Below, one piece after another: positions 8,162-17,071 of a stretch of DNA of 64,000 nucleotides. Source of the stretch: an uncultured Bacteroidales bacterium (lineage in GTDB: Bacteria; Bacteroidota; Bacteroidia; Bacteroidales; Muribaculaceae). How positions within the stretch are numbered: the stretch's first letter is position 1; each line of letters starts with the position of its first letter. A program made the position numbers and the translations under genes. Under the pieces are notes generated by a model, which was not told the origin of the DNA, ran no database searches, and was given only the letters and a program-made list of their open reading frames with translations. The stretch is taken from contig CACYGX010000010.1 in the NCBI GenBank assembly GCA_902774055.1, forward strand, positions 1-64,000. The letters are read 5' to 3'.

Positions 8162-8860
8162 TTAATCCTCCTCAGTTTTAAGGGCCGTCATCAGGGTGAA
8201 CTTGTTCATCTTCATGGTCTGGAGGTTATCCATAACCACGTTCACCACGCTGTAAGGCGTTGTCTGGTCGGCCTTGATTGCAATACCACGTCCTTTAACC
8301 ATCGATTCCTGGAGTTCGGGGTTCACCGAGTTATAGGCGGCCCTGATCCACATCTGGAATTCGTTGGGGTTGTTTGGATCTTCATTCATGTTGATTGGAA
8401 CACCGGGGTTCTGCTCAGACTCGAGGAATTTGTCGCGCTGATCAGGTTCCAGGTTCAACCATTCTTTCATCTTAGTGATAGGTACACCGAAAGCGTTCAG
8501 CTTAGAGAAGGTCTCGATCTCCTTGTTGGTAAACGCGAGGTTTGCACTGGGATGAGTTCTCTTGTATTCGGCTACCATATTCTTAAGTAAGTCGGCACGT
8601 ACCGTCTCGCTTTTCATTGTTGAGTCCTTGCTACCGAGCACTTCAAGGTATACCTTGCCCTCGGGGCTGACAAGCACTGACAACAGGTTAGAATCAGGAA
8701 CTTTCTCCTCCGATACTGAGGGAGGCGTGATCACGGTCACGGGTTCCTTCTGAAGGAATGTAGAAGTCAACATGAAGAAAGTCAACAGAAGCACCGTCAC
8801 ATCAGACATAGCGGTCATGTCGATGCGCGTCTCTTTCTTTTTGATTTTGACTTTTCCCAT
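8162..8860 (-). CDS. exbD: ExbD/TolR-type biopolymer transport protein (first exbD)
   Basis: This 232-residue inner-membrane protein has the ExbD layout: a basic start (MGKVKIKKKETRIDM), the proton-path aspartate in TAMSDVTVLLLTFFML, one helix, then a periplasmic region with a long insertion. It ends in the family-like QTTPYSVVNVVMDNLQTM segment. It lies between exbB (64 nt upstream) and the second exbD (3 nt downstream). Having two non-identical ExbD subunits next to one ExbB is common in Bacteroidetes and suggests a mixed ExbD dimer; that is an inference. Confidence 0.93.
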   Translation of the reverse strand: MGKVKIKKKETRIDMTAMSDVTVLLLTFFMLTSTFLQKEPVTVITPPSVSEEKVPDSNLLSVLVSPEGKVYLEVLGSKDSTMKSETVRADLLKNMVAEYKRTHPSANLAFTNKEIETFSKLNAFGVPITKMKEWLNLEPDQRDKFLESEQNPGVPINMNEDPNNPNEFQMWIRAAYNSVNPELQESMVKGRGIAIKADQTTPYSVVNVVMDNLQTMKMNKFTLMTALKTEED

Positions 8861-8924
8861 ATTTCTAAATTACCTTAATCTGTTTGTTTAAAAAAGGTTA
8901 CTTAAACAGTTGCTAACCCATTGA

Positions 8925-9761
8925 TTAGTGAGTAGCTGAGAAGGTAGAAACAGTGGCAAAGCCCAGCTCATCGATAGCATAGGTCATGTTATCGATCTTG
9001 TTGGTGTAGAAGTTGTAACCGATCAGTGCGAGGGCAGCGGTTGCGATACCGAGAGCGGTGTTCACAAGTGCCTCCGAAATACCGGTTGACAGCTCGGTCG
9101 AGTCAGGAGCACCCGAAGCGGACAGTGCCTGGAATGACTTGATCATACCCAACACAGTTCCGAACAGACCGATCAGGGTACCCAGAGTGGTCAGGGTTGC
9201 CAGCACGGGCAGGTTCTGCTGCAGGGCGGGCATCTCAAGAGCGGTAGCCTCCTCGAGGGTAGCCTGGATCGAAGCAACCTTCTGCTCCTTGCTCAGGATG
9301 GTGTCCTTCTCCATCTCTTTATACTTCTGCAGAGTTGCATAAACAACAGCACCTACAGTACCACTCTGCTTGCGGCAGAGGTCCTCAGCCTTGGCGAGGT
9401 CATGGTTGCGCAGAGCAGCCTTAACGTCCTCGACGAACTTGGTGGTGTTACCTTTACCCTTAGCCTTAGCCAGAGCGATCCAGCGCTCAGCGCAGAGAAC
9501 GATCACAGTGAGGAAGCAGGTGATAAGCACGGGCACAACAACACCGCCCTTATACACAGTACCCAGCAGGTTCAGGGGGCCTTCCTTGTTCACGGCATCC
9601 TTGAAGTTACCGGGATTGCCCAGAACAAAGAGATAGAAAAGAACTGCTAAGATAAAGCAAACGAGAATGACGAGCGATGCGCTCTTGATACCACTAACTT
9701 TGCTGCTCACCTCTTTCTTGGGAGCGGCCTGTGGCTTCTGAATGTTTGTTTGTTCAGCCAT
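8925..9761 (-). CDS. exbB: MotA/TolQ/ExbB proton channel family protein
   Basis: ExbB is the multi-helix stator of the TonB energising complex in the inner membrane. In this 278-residue protein there is a cytoplasmic N-terminus, a first helix near residues 28-48 (SLVILVCFILAVLFYLFVL), a helix near 72-95, a cytoplasmic domain, and two C-terminal helices with the conserved stretches LATLTTLGTLIGLFGTVLGM and ALVNTALGIATAALALIGYN. The extra N-terminal helix and length fit Bacteroidetes ExbB. It is the first gene of the minus-strand operon exbB-exbD-exbD-tonB. Confidence 0.94.
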   Translation of the reverse strand: MAEQTNIQKPQAAPKKEVSSKVSGIKSASLVILVCFILAVLFYLFVLGNPGNFKDAVNKEGPLNLLGTVYKGGVVVPVLITCFLTVIVLCAERWIALAKAKGKGNTTKFVEDVKAALRNHDLAKAEDLCRKQSGTVGAVVYATLQKYKEMEKDTILSKEQKVASIQATLEEATALEMPALQQNLPVLATLTTLGTLIGLFGTVLGMIKSFQALSASGAPDSTELSTGISEALVNTALGIATAALALIGYNFYTNKIDNMTYAIDELGFATVSTFSATH

Positions 9762-9954
9762 AATTTTAAATTAGTTTTAATGAATGAAATTAATAAATTA
9801 TAAATTTAGTTATTAAAGTTATGTCCCAATCATGGTTACTGCACCTCAATGGGCTTGCGAGGTTTAGCGCAAGCTATTGAAATACAATACATTTGATAGC
9901 CAATGGCGGCCGCACAAGCACTTAAATGAAGCCATTTAGCTTAAAAAATTAACG

Positions 9955-9962
9955 CAAATTTA
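9955..9962 (-). promoter_or_regulatory. Candidate -7 element of the exbB operon
   Basis: The minus strand reads TAAATTTG, matching the TAnnTTTG consensus, about 195 nt before the exbB start. The -33 element is not clear. Confidence 0.45.
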
Positions 9963-10216
9963 TCACAAATATTTGAAAACACCGCACTTCAAATGATTTT
10001 TTTCATGTTTTTTTTATTAACAATGGCATTTTGCCATTGACAACGGAGGCCATTTTTCATCCTATTTGTCTATATATCATCGCAAACAGGCCACAACGCT
10101 CGAACGGGGCGCAAAAATAGAAACTGAGCATTTTTACTGATTTTTAACAATTCCTTGAGAGAGTGCTTACGGTAAAAACAGCCGCCAGACTATGGAATTG
10201 TAAACAAAATAGGCTT

Positions 10217-10252
10217 TTTGTTTGGCATTCCACTCTACTTTCACTATCTTTG
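10217..10252 (+). promoter_or_regulatory. nqr operon promoter
   Basis: TTTG-type -33 sequence at about 10217-10225 and TATCTTTG at 10245-10252 are spaced as in Bacteroidetes promoters. The start point would be about 45 nt before the nqrA ATG. Confidence 0.7.
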
Positions 10253-10305
10253 TGCCCACATTATTAAATATAAAAGAATATAAAAGAATTAAAAATAACA
10301 ATATC

Positions 10306-11631
10306 ATGGCAACTGTTAGACTCAAAAAAGGGTTAGACATCCACCTGCTAGGTGCCATCGGCAGCAATGAAATTGCTGCTGTAGACAAGCCGAAGACTGT
10401 GGCCGTCACACCCGACGATTTCCATGGAATCATTCCGCGCATGGAAAAGAAAGAGGGCGAACACGTCGCTGCTGGCGAGCCCCTCTATCATGACAAGAAT
10501 CATGAGGTCATCAAGGTTGTCGCTCCCGTGAGCGGTTCGGTCAAGGAGATCCGCCGTGGCGAGCGTCGTCACATCGACGCCATTGTCATCGTTCCCGATG
10601 GCAATGACGAGACCGTGACGTTAGACCTGAAACGCCCCGTAGAGGAAGTGCTGCTGCAGTCCGGATTGTGGTGCATGCTCAGGCAGCGCCCCTATGACGT
10701 GGTGCCCACTCCCGGCGTTAAGCCTCGCGACATCTTTGTGACTGCATTTGACTCATCGCCGCTGGCACCCGACCTGGATGTGGTGCTGGGCGACAAGAGC
10801 AAGTATGTCGCCAAGGGTGTCGAGGCCCTTAAAGGCCTCACCGACGGCAAGGTATTTATCAGCATTCGTGAGGGTCAAGCGATTGACGCTCCTGGCGCCG
10901 AGGTCAACACCTTCGTTGGTCCCCACCCTGCCGGCAATGCTGGCGTACAGGCCGCAAACCTGGTGCCCGTCAACAAGGGAGAGACCATCTGGACCCTCGA
11001 CATCGTCACGCTGGCCCGCATTGGCGAACTGTTCACCACAGGTCAGGTCAGCCACGATACGGTAGTCGCCGTCAATGGCGAGATGGTGCAACAGCCCCGA
11101 TATGCCAAGACCGTGATGGGTGCTGACATCGAGACTGTGCTCAAGAATGAGTTGACCAATGTGGCTCAAAGCCGCATCATCAGCGGTAACGTGCTCACTG
11201 GCGTGAAAGTCGAGATCGACCAGTGGCTCCGTGCCCCCTACCGCCACATCACCATCATCCCCGAGAACAACAAGCCTGACGAGTTCATGGGCTGGGCATC
11301 TGTCAATCCCAACCGTTTCTCGATTTACCACACATTCACCACATGGCTGGTCGGCTTGTCCAAGCCCCGCAGCATGGACAGCCGCATCAAGGGCGGCGAG
11401 CGTGCCATTGTTCGCACGGGAGAGTATGACGCGATGTTGCCAATGGACATCTACGGCGAGTTCCTCATCAAGGCCATCATCAGCGGCGACATCGACAAGA
11501 TGGAGCAACTGGGCATCTACGAGATCGCTCCCGAGGACTTTGCACTGGCCGAATTTGCCGATACCTCCAAGCTAGAGTTGCAACGCATCGTTCGTGAAGG
11601 CTTAGACAGGCTGCGTGCCGAGATGTCGTGA
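10306..11631 (+). CDS. nqrA: Na+-translocating NADH:quinone reductase subunit A
   Basis: NqrA is the peripheral quinone-interacting subunit of Na+-NQR, which oxidises NADH, reduces quinone and pumps sodium out. The 441-residue protein starts MATVRLKKGLDIHLLGA; an upstream in-frame codon at 10222 lies before the promoter -7 element and is rejected. A biotinyl/lipoyl-like fold is visible early (VVAPVSGSVKEIRRGERRHI), followed by the conserved VGPHPAGNAGVQA and the C-terminal MDIYGEFLIKAIISGDID. It heads the complete operon nqrABCDEF, whose genes are 12-49 nt apart. Confidence 0.96.
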   Translation: MATVRLKKGLDIHLLGAIGSNEIAAVDKPKTVAVTPDDFHGIIPRMEKKEGEHVAAGEPLYHDKNHEVIKVVAPVSGSVKEIRRGERRHIDAIVIVPDGNDETVTLDLKRPVEEVLLQSGLWCMLRQRPYDVVPTPGVKPRDIFVTAFDSSPLAPDLDVVLGDKSKYVAKGVEALKGLTDGKVFISIREGQAIDAPGAEVNTFVGPHPAGNAGVQAANLVPVNKGETIWTLDIVTLARIGELFTTGQVSHDTVVAVNGEMVQQPRYAKTVMGADIETVLKNELTNVAQSRIISGNVLTGVKVEIDQWLRAPYRHITIIPENNKPDEFMGWASVNPNRFSIYHTFTTWLVGLSKPRSMDSRIKGGERAIVRTGEYDAMLPMDIYGEFLIKAIISGDIDKMEQLGIYEIAPEDFALAEFADTSKLELQRIVREGLDRLRAEMS

Positions 11632-11680
11632 CCTCACACATTTAACAATATCAAAACCGCTATTCAACAATATCATTGAT

Positions 11681-12886
11681 ATGAAAGCATTAAGGAATTT
11701 AATGAACAAGGTCGAACCGTCGTTCCGTCCTGGCGGCAAGCTGTCCAAGCTGGAGTCGGTCTATGACGGCATGGAGACTTTCTTGTTCACGCCCAACGCC
11801 ACATCGCGGTCGGGCGTCCACATCCACGACGGCAACGACCTCAAGCGCACCATGATCACTGTAGTGGTGGCCTTGATTCCCGCATTGCTGTTCGGCATGT
11901 ACAACATCGGCTATCAGCATTACCTGGCCATCGGCCAGGCCAGTACGGGCTGGTTCACCATGTTTCTCTACGGCCTGCTGGCCATGTTGCCGGTTATCGT
12001 AGTCAGCTATGGCGTGGGTCTGGGCATCGAGTTTATCAGCGCACAGATTCATCACAAGGAGATTCAAGAGGGTTTCTTGGTTACAGGTATCCTCATCCCC
12101 TTGATTGTACCCATCAATACTCCATTGTGGATGACGGCTGTCGCCACGGCGTTTGCAGTCATCTTTGCCAAGGAAATCTTTGGCGGTACGGGCATGAACA
12201 TTTTCAACGTCGCCCTGATCACGCGCGCGTTCCTCTTCTTTGCCTACCCGTCACGCATGAGCGGTGACGAGGCGTTTGTCAAGATCGACAGCGCACTGGG
12301 CATAGGTGGTGGAACAGCCGTCGATAGCTTTACCGGCGCCACACCGCTGGGCCAGGTGGCTACCAGCGTGGGCGACCCATCGATGACCAACGTGCTTGGC
12401 GAGCCCATCAGCATCATGGATGCCTTTTTGGGATACATTCCCGGTTCTCCGGGCGAGACGTCGATGGTCGCCATCTTGATTGGCGCTGCCATCCTGCTGA
12501 TTACGGGTATCGCCTCCTGGCGCATCATGTGCTCGGTGTTTGTCGGCGGCTTGGCCATGGGTGCCCTGGTGCATGCGTTTCCTAGCCCCATCTACCCCGC
12601 CTCGATGCTCGACCCCATGGCTCAGTTGTGTCTGGGCGGCTTCGCCTTTGGTGCCGTGTTCATGGCAACCGATCCTGTAACTGGCGCCCGCACCAAGGTA
12701 GGCCAATACATTTATGGCCTGCTGATTGGCGTGTTTGCTATCTTGATTCGTGTTTACAACAGTGGTTACCCCGAGGGCATGATGCTCGCCATCCTGCTGA
12801 TGAACGCCTTCGCACCGTTGATCGACCACTGCGTGGTATCGTCTAACATCAAGCGTCGCGCCCGCCGTGCCGCTGCTAAAGAATAA
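11681..12886 (+). CDS. nqrB: Na+-translocating NADH:quinone reductase subunit B
   Basis: NqrB is a multi-span membrane subunit with covalently bound FMN and part of the sodium path. The 401-residue protein shows about ten hydrophobic segments. The FMN attachment motif is DSFTGATPL, with Thr221 as the expected acceptor. The conserved GGTGMNIFNVALITRAFLFF and ATDPVTGARTKVGQYIYG segments are present. The ATG at 11681 is chosen over an in-frame codon at 11615 that would overlap nqrA. nqrC follows after 12 nt. Confidence 0.96.
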   Translation: MKALRNLMNKVEPSFRPGGKLSKLESVYDGMETFLFTPNATSRSGVHIHDGNDLKRTMITVVVALIPALLFGMYNIGYQHYLAIGQASTGWFTMFLYGLLAMLPVIVVSYGVGLGIEFISAQIHHKEIQEGFLVTGILIPLIVPINTPLWMTAVATAFAVIFAKEIFGGTGMNIFNVALITRAFLFFAYPSRMSGDEAFVKIDSALGIGGGTAVDSFTGATPLGQVATSVGDPSMTNVLGEPISIMDAFLGYIPGSPGETSMVAILIGAAILLITGIASWRIMCSVFVGGLAMGALVHAFPSPIYPASMLDPMAQLCLGGFAFGAVFMATDPVTGARTKVGQYIYGLLIGVFAILIRVYNSGYPEGMMLAILLMNAFAPLIDHCVVSSNIKRRARRAAAKE

Positions 12887-12898
12887 GGAGGTCAGGCT

Positions 12899-13651
12899 AT
12901 GAACAAGAACAGTAACATCTATCAAATGCTATATGCGGCCGTGATGGTTTTGCTCGTGGGCTCGGTGCTTGCGCTTATCTATATGGCTCTCAAACCTAAA
13001 CAGGACGAGAATATTGCCAATGATACCCGCAAGCAGATCATGAGCGCCCTGCACATCGCAGCCCCCGACGACAGCAAGGTCAAGGAGACTTATGAGAAAT
13101 ACGTTATCCAGGACCTGCTGGTGGACCGCGATGGCAATATCGTGGATAGCACCAAGAACGTAGCCTTTGACGTGGAAATGAAAAAGAACGTCAAGTTGGC
13201 CGACCGCAAACTGCCCGTGATGAAGTGCGTCATGGACGACGGCAGTGTCAAGTACGTACTACCCATGTACGGTGCCGGACTGTGGGGACCCATCTGGGGC
13301 TACATCGCGATGAACGATGACGGCAACACCATCTATGGCGCCAATTTCTCACACGAGGGAGAGACGCCGGGGCTGGGTGCCCGCATCGCCGACAAGGACT
13401 TCCAGGACAAGTTCGTGGACAAGCATCTGTTCCTGGATGGAAAATTCAAGGGCGTTGTAGTGCTCAAGAAGGGCCAGAAGTCAGTCTCTGGTGCTGAGCA
13501 AATTGATGCTTTGACAGGCGCAACCATTACCAGTCTGGGCGTGAGTGCCATGCTGGAGGATTGCCTGACGCCCTACGAGGCTTTCCTCAGCAAGCTGCAA
13601 GGCGCTGCTCCCGCCAACGATAGTAAAATCAACGACAATCAACCCGAATAA
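12899..13651 (+). CDS. nqrC: Na+-translocating NADH:quinone reductase subunit C
   Basis: NqrC carries the second covalent FMN of the complex on a periplasmic domain held by one N-terminal membrane helix (about residues 9-30). In this 250-residue protein the attachment motif is DALTGATITS, with Thr209 as the expected FMN site. The upstream GLWGPIWGYIA and SHEGETPGLGARI segments are family hallmarks. It lies between nqrB (12 nt) and nqrD (14 nt), and a GG-rich AAGGAGGT-like stretch just precedes its ATG, which is unusual in this genome. Confidence 0.95.
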   Translation: MNKNSNIYQMLYAAVMVLLVGSVLALIYMALKPKQDENIANDTRKQIMSALHIAAPDDSKVKETYEKYVIQDLLVDRDGNIVDSTKNVAFDVEMKKNVKLADRKLPVMKCVMDDGSVKYVLPMYGAGLWGPIWGYIAMNDDGNTIYGANFSHEGETPGLGARIADKDFQDKFVDKHLFLDGKFKGVVVLKKGQKSVSGAEQIDALTGATITSLGVSAMLEDCLTPYEAFLSKLQGAAPANDSKINDNQPE

Positions 13652-13665
13652 ACCCTATCACGACT

Positions 13666-14289
13666 ATGTTATCAAAGAAAAACAAAGAAGCATTGTTTAA
13701 CCCGCTGTCCAAAGACAATCCTGTCTTGGTACAGATTCTGGGTATCTGCTCCGCGCTTGCCGTCACCGCCAGTCTGGAGCCCGCCATCGTGATGGGCATA
13801 TCGGTGATTTGTGTGCTGGCGTTCAGCAACGTGATCATTTCGTTCCTGCGCAAGACCATTCCCACCAACATCCGCATCATCGTGCAGCTGGTGGTTGTCG
13901 CCGCGCTGGTTATCATTGTGCAACAGGTGCTCATCGCCTATAATTACGACGTGAGCAAGCAGTTGTCGGTATTCATTGGACTGATTATCACCAACTGTAT
14001 CCTCATGGGCCGCCTGGAGGCATTCGCCATGCACAATAGTCCCTGGCCGTCGTTCCTCGACGGTATCGGTAACGGACTGGGCTACACCATCGTCCTGTTG
14101 ATTGTGGCCTTCTTCCGTGAACTGCTCGGATCGGGCACACTCTTCGGTTTCAAGGTGATTCCGCAGTGGTGCTACGACCATGGCTACGAGAACAATGGTC
14201 TGATGATTCTCGCCCCCATGGCATTGATTACCGTGGGTTGCATCATCTGGTTCCACAGGGCTCACAACAAGGAGCTCCAAGAGGATTAA
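13666..14289 (+). CDS. nqrD: Na+-translocating NADH:quinone reductase subunit D
   Basis: NqrD is an integral membrane subunit; with NqrE it forms the inverted-repeat core that holds an iron centre and contributes to the sodium channel. The 207-residue protein has about six helices. The cysteine-containing ICSALAVTASLEPAIVMG and LIITNCILMGRLEAFAM segments hold the conserved cysteines, and SFLDGIGNGLGY is a strong family signature. Length matches the family (about 210). Confidence 0.95.
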   Translation: MLSKKNKEALFNPLSKDNPVLVQILGICSALAVTASLEPAIVMGISVICVLAFSNVIISFLRKTIPTNIRIIVQLVVVAALVIIVQQVLIAYNYDVSKQLSVFIGLIITNCILMGRLEAFAMHNSPWPSFLDGIGNGLGYTIVLLIVAFFRELLGSGTLFGFKVIPQWCYDHGYENNGLMILAPMALITVGCIIWFHRAHNKELQED

Positions 14290-14323
14290 CGGGCATGTTT
14301 AACCATTAAAAACAAGTAAGACA

Positions 14324-14941
14324 ATGGAAGAACTTAATCTGTTTATCAAGTCGATATTTATCGACAACATGATATTTGCCTACTTCCTGGGCATGTGCTC
14401 GTTCCTCGCTGTTTCCAAGAATGTGAAGACCGCCTTCGGCTTGGGTATCGCAGTCACCTTCATGCTGGTGGTGACTCAGCCCATCAACTTCATGCTCAAC
14501 AAGTATGTCCTGCAAGAAGGAGCTCTCACGTGGATCAGCCCTGATCTGGCTGGCGTGGACCTGAGTTTCTTGGGTCTCATCCTGTTCATCGCCGTCATCG
14601 CGTCGGCTACTCAGTTGGTCGAGATGGCAGTGGAAAAATTCTCGCCTTCACTGTACGCTTCTTTAGGCATCTTCTTGCCGCTGATTGCTGTGAACTGCGC
14701 CATCCTGGGTGCATCACTGTTCATGCAGCAGCGCGACTTCCCCTCGGCATGGACGGCCACCGTCTATGGCGCGGGATCGGGCATCGGCTGGCTGATTGCC
14801 ATCGTGGGCATTGCAGCCATCCGCGAGAAACTGGCCTACAGTGACATCCCCAAGCCCCTGCGCGGCGTGGGCATCGCTTTCATCATTACTGGTCTCATGG
14901 GCATTGCCTTCATGAGTTTCCTGGGCATTAGATTAGGATAA
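14324..14941 (+). CDS. nqrE: Na+-translocating NADH:quinone reductase subunit E
   Basis: NqrE pairs with NqrD in the membrane core. The 205-residue protein has six hydrophobic segments. Conserved cysteine segments are FLGMCSFLAVSKNVKTA and PLIAVNCAILGASLF, and the GAGSGIGWLIAIVGIAAIREK segment near the C-terminus is typical. The start at 14324 lies 34 nt after nqrD, and nqrF follows after 15 nt. Confidence 0.95.
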   Translation: MEELNLFIKSIFIDNMIFAYFLGMCSFLAVSKNVKTAFGLGIAVTFMLVVTQPINFMLNKYVLQEGALTWISPDLAGVDLSFLGLILFIAVIASATQLVEMAVEKFSPSLYASLGIFLPLIAVNCAILGASLFMQQRDFPSAWTATVYGAGSGIGWLIAIVGIAAIREKLAYSDIPKPLRGVGIAFIITGLMGIAFMSFLGIRLG

Positions 14942-14956
14942 GGAGGACACAACACT

Positions 14957-16243
14957 ATGATACTGATATCATCAAGCATTTCAACTACGGTATTGGCGAG
15001 TGCACTGGTATTCCTGGTGCTCACCCTGTTGCTCGTCATCCTGCTGCTCGTCGCCAAGCACTATCTCGTGCCGTCGGGCAAAGTGAAAATCAACATCAAC
15101 AATGGCACTAAAGAGTTGGAGGTCGATAGCGGTAACACCCTGCTCAACACCCTGCACGAGAACGGCGTGATGCTGTCGAGTGCTTGTGGTGGCAAGGGAA
15201 GCTGTGGCCAGTGCAAGGTTCAAGTGACTGAAGGCGGCGGACAGATCCTGCCGACTGAGACCCCACACTTCTCCCGCAAGGAGCAGATGGACCACTGGCG
15301 CTTGGGCTGCCAGGTTAAGGTCAAGGACAGCATGTCTATCCAGGTGCCCGAAAGCGTCTTGTCGGTCAAGGAATATGAGTGTACCGTCGTGAGCAACAAG
15401 CTCGTGTCGTCGTTCATCAAGGAGTTTATCGTTGCCCTGCCTCCAGGCGAGCACATGGACTTCATTCCTGGCAGTTATGCTCAGATCAGGATTCCCGAGT
15501 ACGAGATGGACTATGATAAGGACATCGACAAGGAGTCGCTGGGCGAGTATCTGCCCACTTGGGAGAAATTCGGCCTGTTCGGCCTCAAGTGCCGCAACGA
15601 CGAGGCTACCGTGCGCGCCTACTCTATGGCCAACTATCCCGCCGAGGGTGACCGCTTCATGCTCACCGTGCGCATTGCCACGCCTCCTTTCAAGCCGAAA
15701 CCCGCCACAGGCTTTATGGACGTGATGCCGGGTATCGCTTCGAGCTACATCTTCACGCTCAAGCCTGGCGACAAGGTTATCATGAGTGGCCCCTACGGTG
15801 ATTTCCATCCCATCTTCGACAGCAAGAAGGAGATGATCTGGGTGGGCGGTGGTGCCGGCATGGCGCCCCTGCGTGCACAAATCCTGCACATGACGCGCAC
15901 GCTTAACTGCCGTGACCGCGAGATGCACTACTTCTACGGTGCGCGCTCGTTGAGCGAGGTCTTCTACCTGGAGGACTTCCTGCAGCTCGAGAAGGACTTC
16001 CCCAACTTCCACTTCCACCTGGCGCTGGACCGTCCCGATCCCGTTGCCGACGAGGCTGGCGTGAAGTACACCGCAGGCTTTGTCGCTCCTGTGATGCGCG
16101 ACACCTATCTGGGTCAGCACGAAGCCCCCGAGGACTGTGAATACTACATGTGCGGTCCCGCCATGATGAGCCAGACCGTCAACGAGGTGCTCGACTCTCT
16201 GGGCGTCGATCCCTCATCGATCCACTACGACAACTTCGGGTAA
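14957..16243 (+). CDS. nqrF: Na+-translocating NADH:quinone reductase subunit F
   Basis: NqrF is the NADH-oxidising subunit: electrons go from NADH to FAD, then to a 2Fe-2S cluster. The 428-residue protein has one N-terminal membrane helix (about residues 9-34). A ferredoxin domain follows with cluster cysteines in SSACGGKGSCGQCKV and RLGCQVKV. The FAD domain contains RAYSMANYP and the NADH domain contains GGGAGMAPLRAQI and YYMCGPAMM. It ends with the typical aromatic IHYDNFG. It is the last gene of the operon and is followed by a terminator hairpin. Confidence 0.97.
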   Translation: MILISSSISTTVLASALVFLVLTLLLVILLLVAKHYLVPSGKVKININNGTKELEVDSGNTLLNTLHENGVMLSSACGGKGSCGQCKVQVTEGGGQILPTETPHFSRKEQMDHWRLGCQVKVKDSMSIQVPESVLSVKEYECTVVSNKLVSSFIKEFIVALPPGEHMDFIPGSYAQIRIPEYEMDYDKDIDKESLGEYLPTWEKFGLFGLKCRNDEATVRAYSMANYPAEGDRFMLTVRIATPPFKPKPATGFMDVMPGIASSYIFTLKPGDKVIMSGPYGDFHPIFDSKKEMIWVGGGAGMAPLRAQILHMTRTLNCRDREMHYFYGARSLSEVFYLEDFLQLEKDFPNFHFHLALDRPDPVADEAGVKYTAGFVAPVMRDTYLGQHEAPEDCEYYMCGPAMMSQTVNEVLDSLGVDPSSIHYDNFG

Positions 16244-16270
16244 ATCTCCACACTACCCTACCCAATTACA

Positions 16271-16302
16271 GCGGGCGGCCCCCTACTCCAGGAGCCGCCC
16301 GC
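16271..16302 (+). terminator. Terminator hairpin after nqrF
   Basis: GCGGGCGGC (16271-16279) pairs with GCCGCCCGC (16294-16302). Only a weak T-rich tail (ATTATTGT) follows, so it may be less efficient or also serve the convergent flavodoxin gene. Confidence 0.7.
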
Positions 16303-16350
16303 ATTATTGTCATTCTTGATTTCTAAACCGATATCGGCTAGAGCGTTTTG

Positions 16351-16959
16351 TTACTTTGTCAAGGGAAGAGTCTCGATCCAGGTCTTGAGGCTGTCAACGG
16401 GAGGATTGCCGTTGAGCACCTTACCGGGAAGAATCCAGTTGGCGCCGGGAGCGCTGGCCTTCTGCAGGTCCTCACCGCTCTTGCCCATATCGCTGCCGCC
16501 CGAGGTAGCAAACGGAATAATGGTCTTGCCCGTGAGGTCATACTGCTCCAGGAAGGTGTTGATGATGCGGGGGGCAGTGTACCACCAGATGGGGAAACCC
16601 ACATAGATGGTGGTGTACTGGTCCATGTTCTCGACCTTGCTGGCAACGGCGGGGCGTGCGGTCGAGTCCTTCATCTCGACAGAGGAACGGCTCTTCTCGT
16701 TGTGCCAATCGAGGTCCTCGGTCGTATAGATAGCCTCGGGGACAATCTCAAACAGGTCGGCATCGGCGGCCTCGGCCAGGGTCTTAGCTACCTGAGCCGT
16801 GATGTGGGCCTCACTGGCCGAGAAATAGGCCACGAGGGTGGTCTTAGCGGAGCTGTCGGCACTAGCGGCATCATCGGTCGATGCTGCGTTGTTCTGATTG
16901 GTGTTCTGGCATGCGCCCATCATCAGGGCGATGGCAAAAATGTAAACTAACTTCTTCAT
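16351..16959 (-). CDS. Flavodoxin-like lipoprotein
   Basis: The 202-residue protein starts with a lipoprotein signal (MKKLVYIFAIALMMGAC), so Cys17 is the expected lipid-modified residue and the protein sits in the envelope. After a low-complexity Ala/Asp/Ser spacer comes a flavodoxin-type domain: TLVAYFSASEAHITAQVAKT (FMN phosphate loop), then VGFPIWWYTAPRIINTFLE and PFATSGGSDMGKS. It probably binds FMN and takes part in redox reactions outside the cytoplasm; the electron partners are unknown. It lies convergent to the nqr operon and stands alone. Flavodoxin folds with a lipoprotein signal are known in Bacteroidetes. Confidence 0.85.
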   Translation of the reverse strand: MKKLVYIFAIALMMGACQNTNQNNAASTDDAASADSSAKTTLVAYFSASEAHITAQVAKTLAEAADADLFEIVPEAIYTTEDLDWHNEKSRSSVEMKDSTARPAVASKVENMDQYTTIYVGFPIWWYTAPRIINTFLEQYDLTGKTIIPFATSGGSDMGKSGEDLQKASAPGANWILPGKVLNGNPPVDSLKTWIETLPLTK

Positions 16960-17071
16960 GTCTTAATATAAATTTAAATCGGTTTGTTACACAAAAAAAC
17001 TATCTGCAAGCCGTCAACAATTGTCGATGGTTCACAGATAGCCTAACTTCAAAACTATAAATTATGAAAAC

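Larger units (their letters stand above)
9762..10305. other. Divergent control region between exbB and nqrA
   Basis: This 544-nt spacer holds promoters for both operons and a small hairpin, CAATGGCA/TGCCATTG at about 10020-10038. A GC-rich patch at about 9840-9925 has no recognisable gene. Nothing else was identified. Confidence 0.5.
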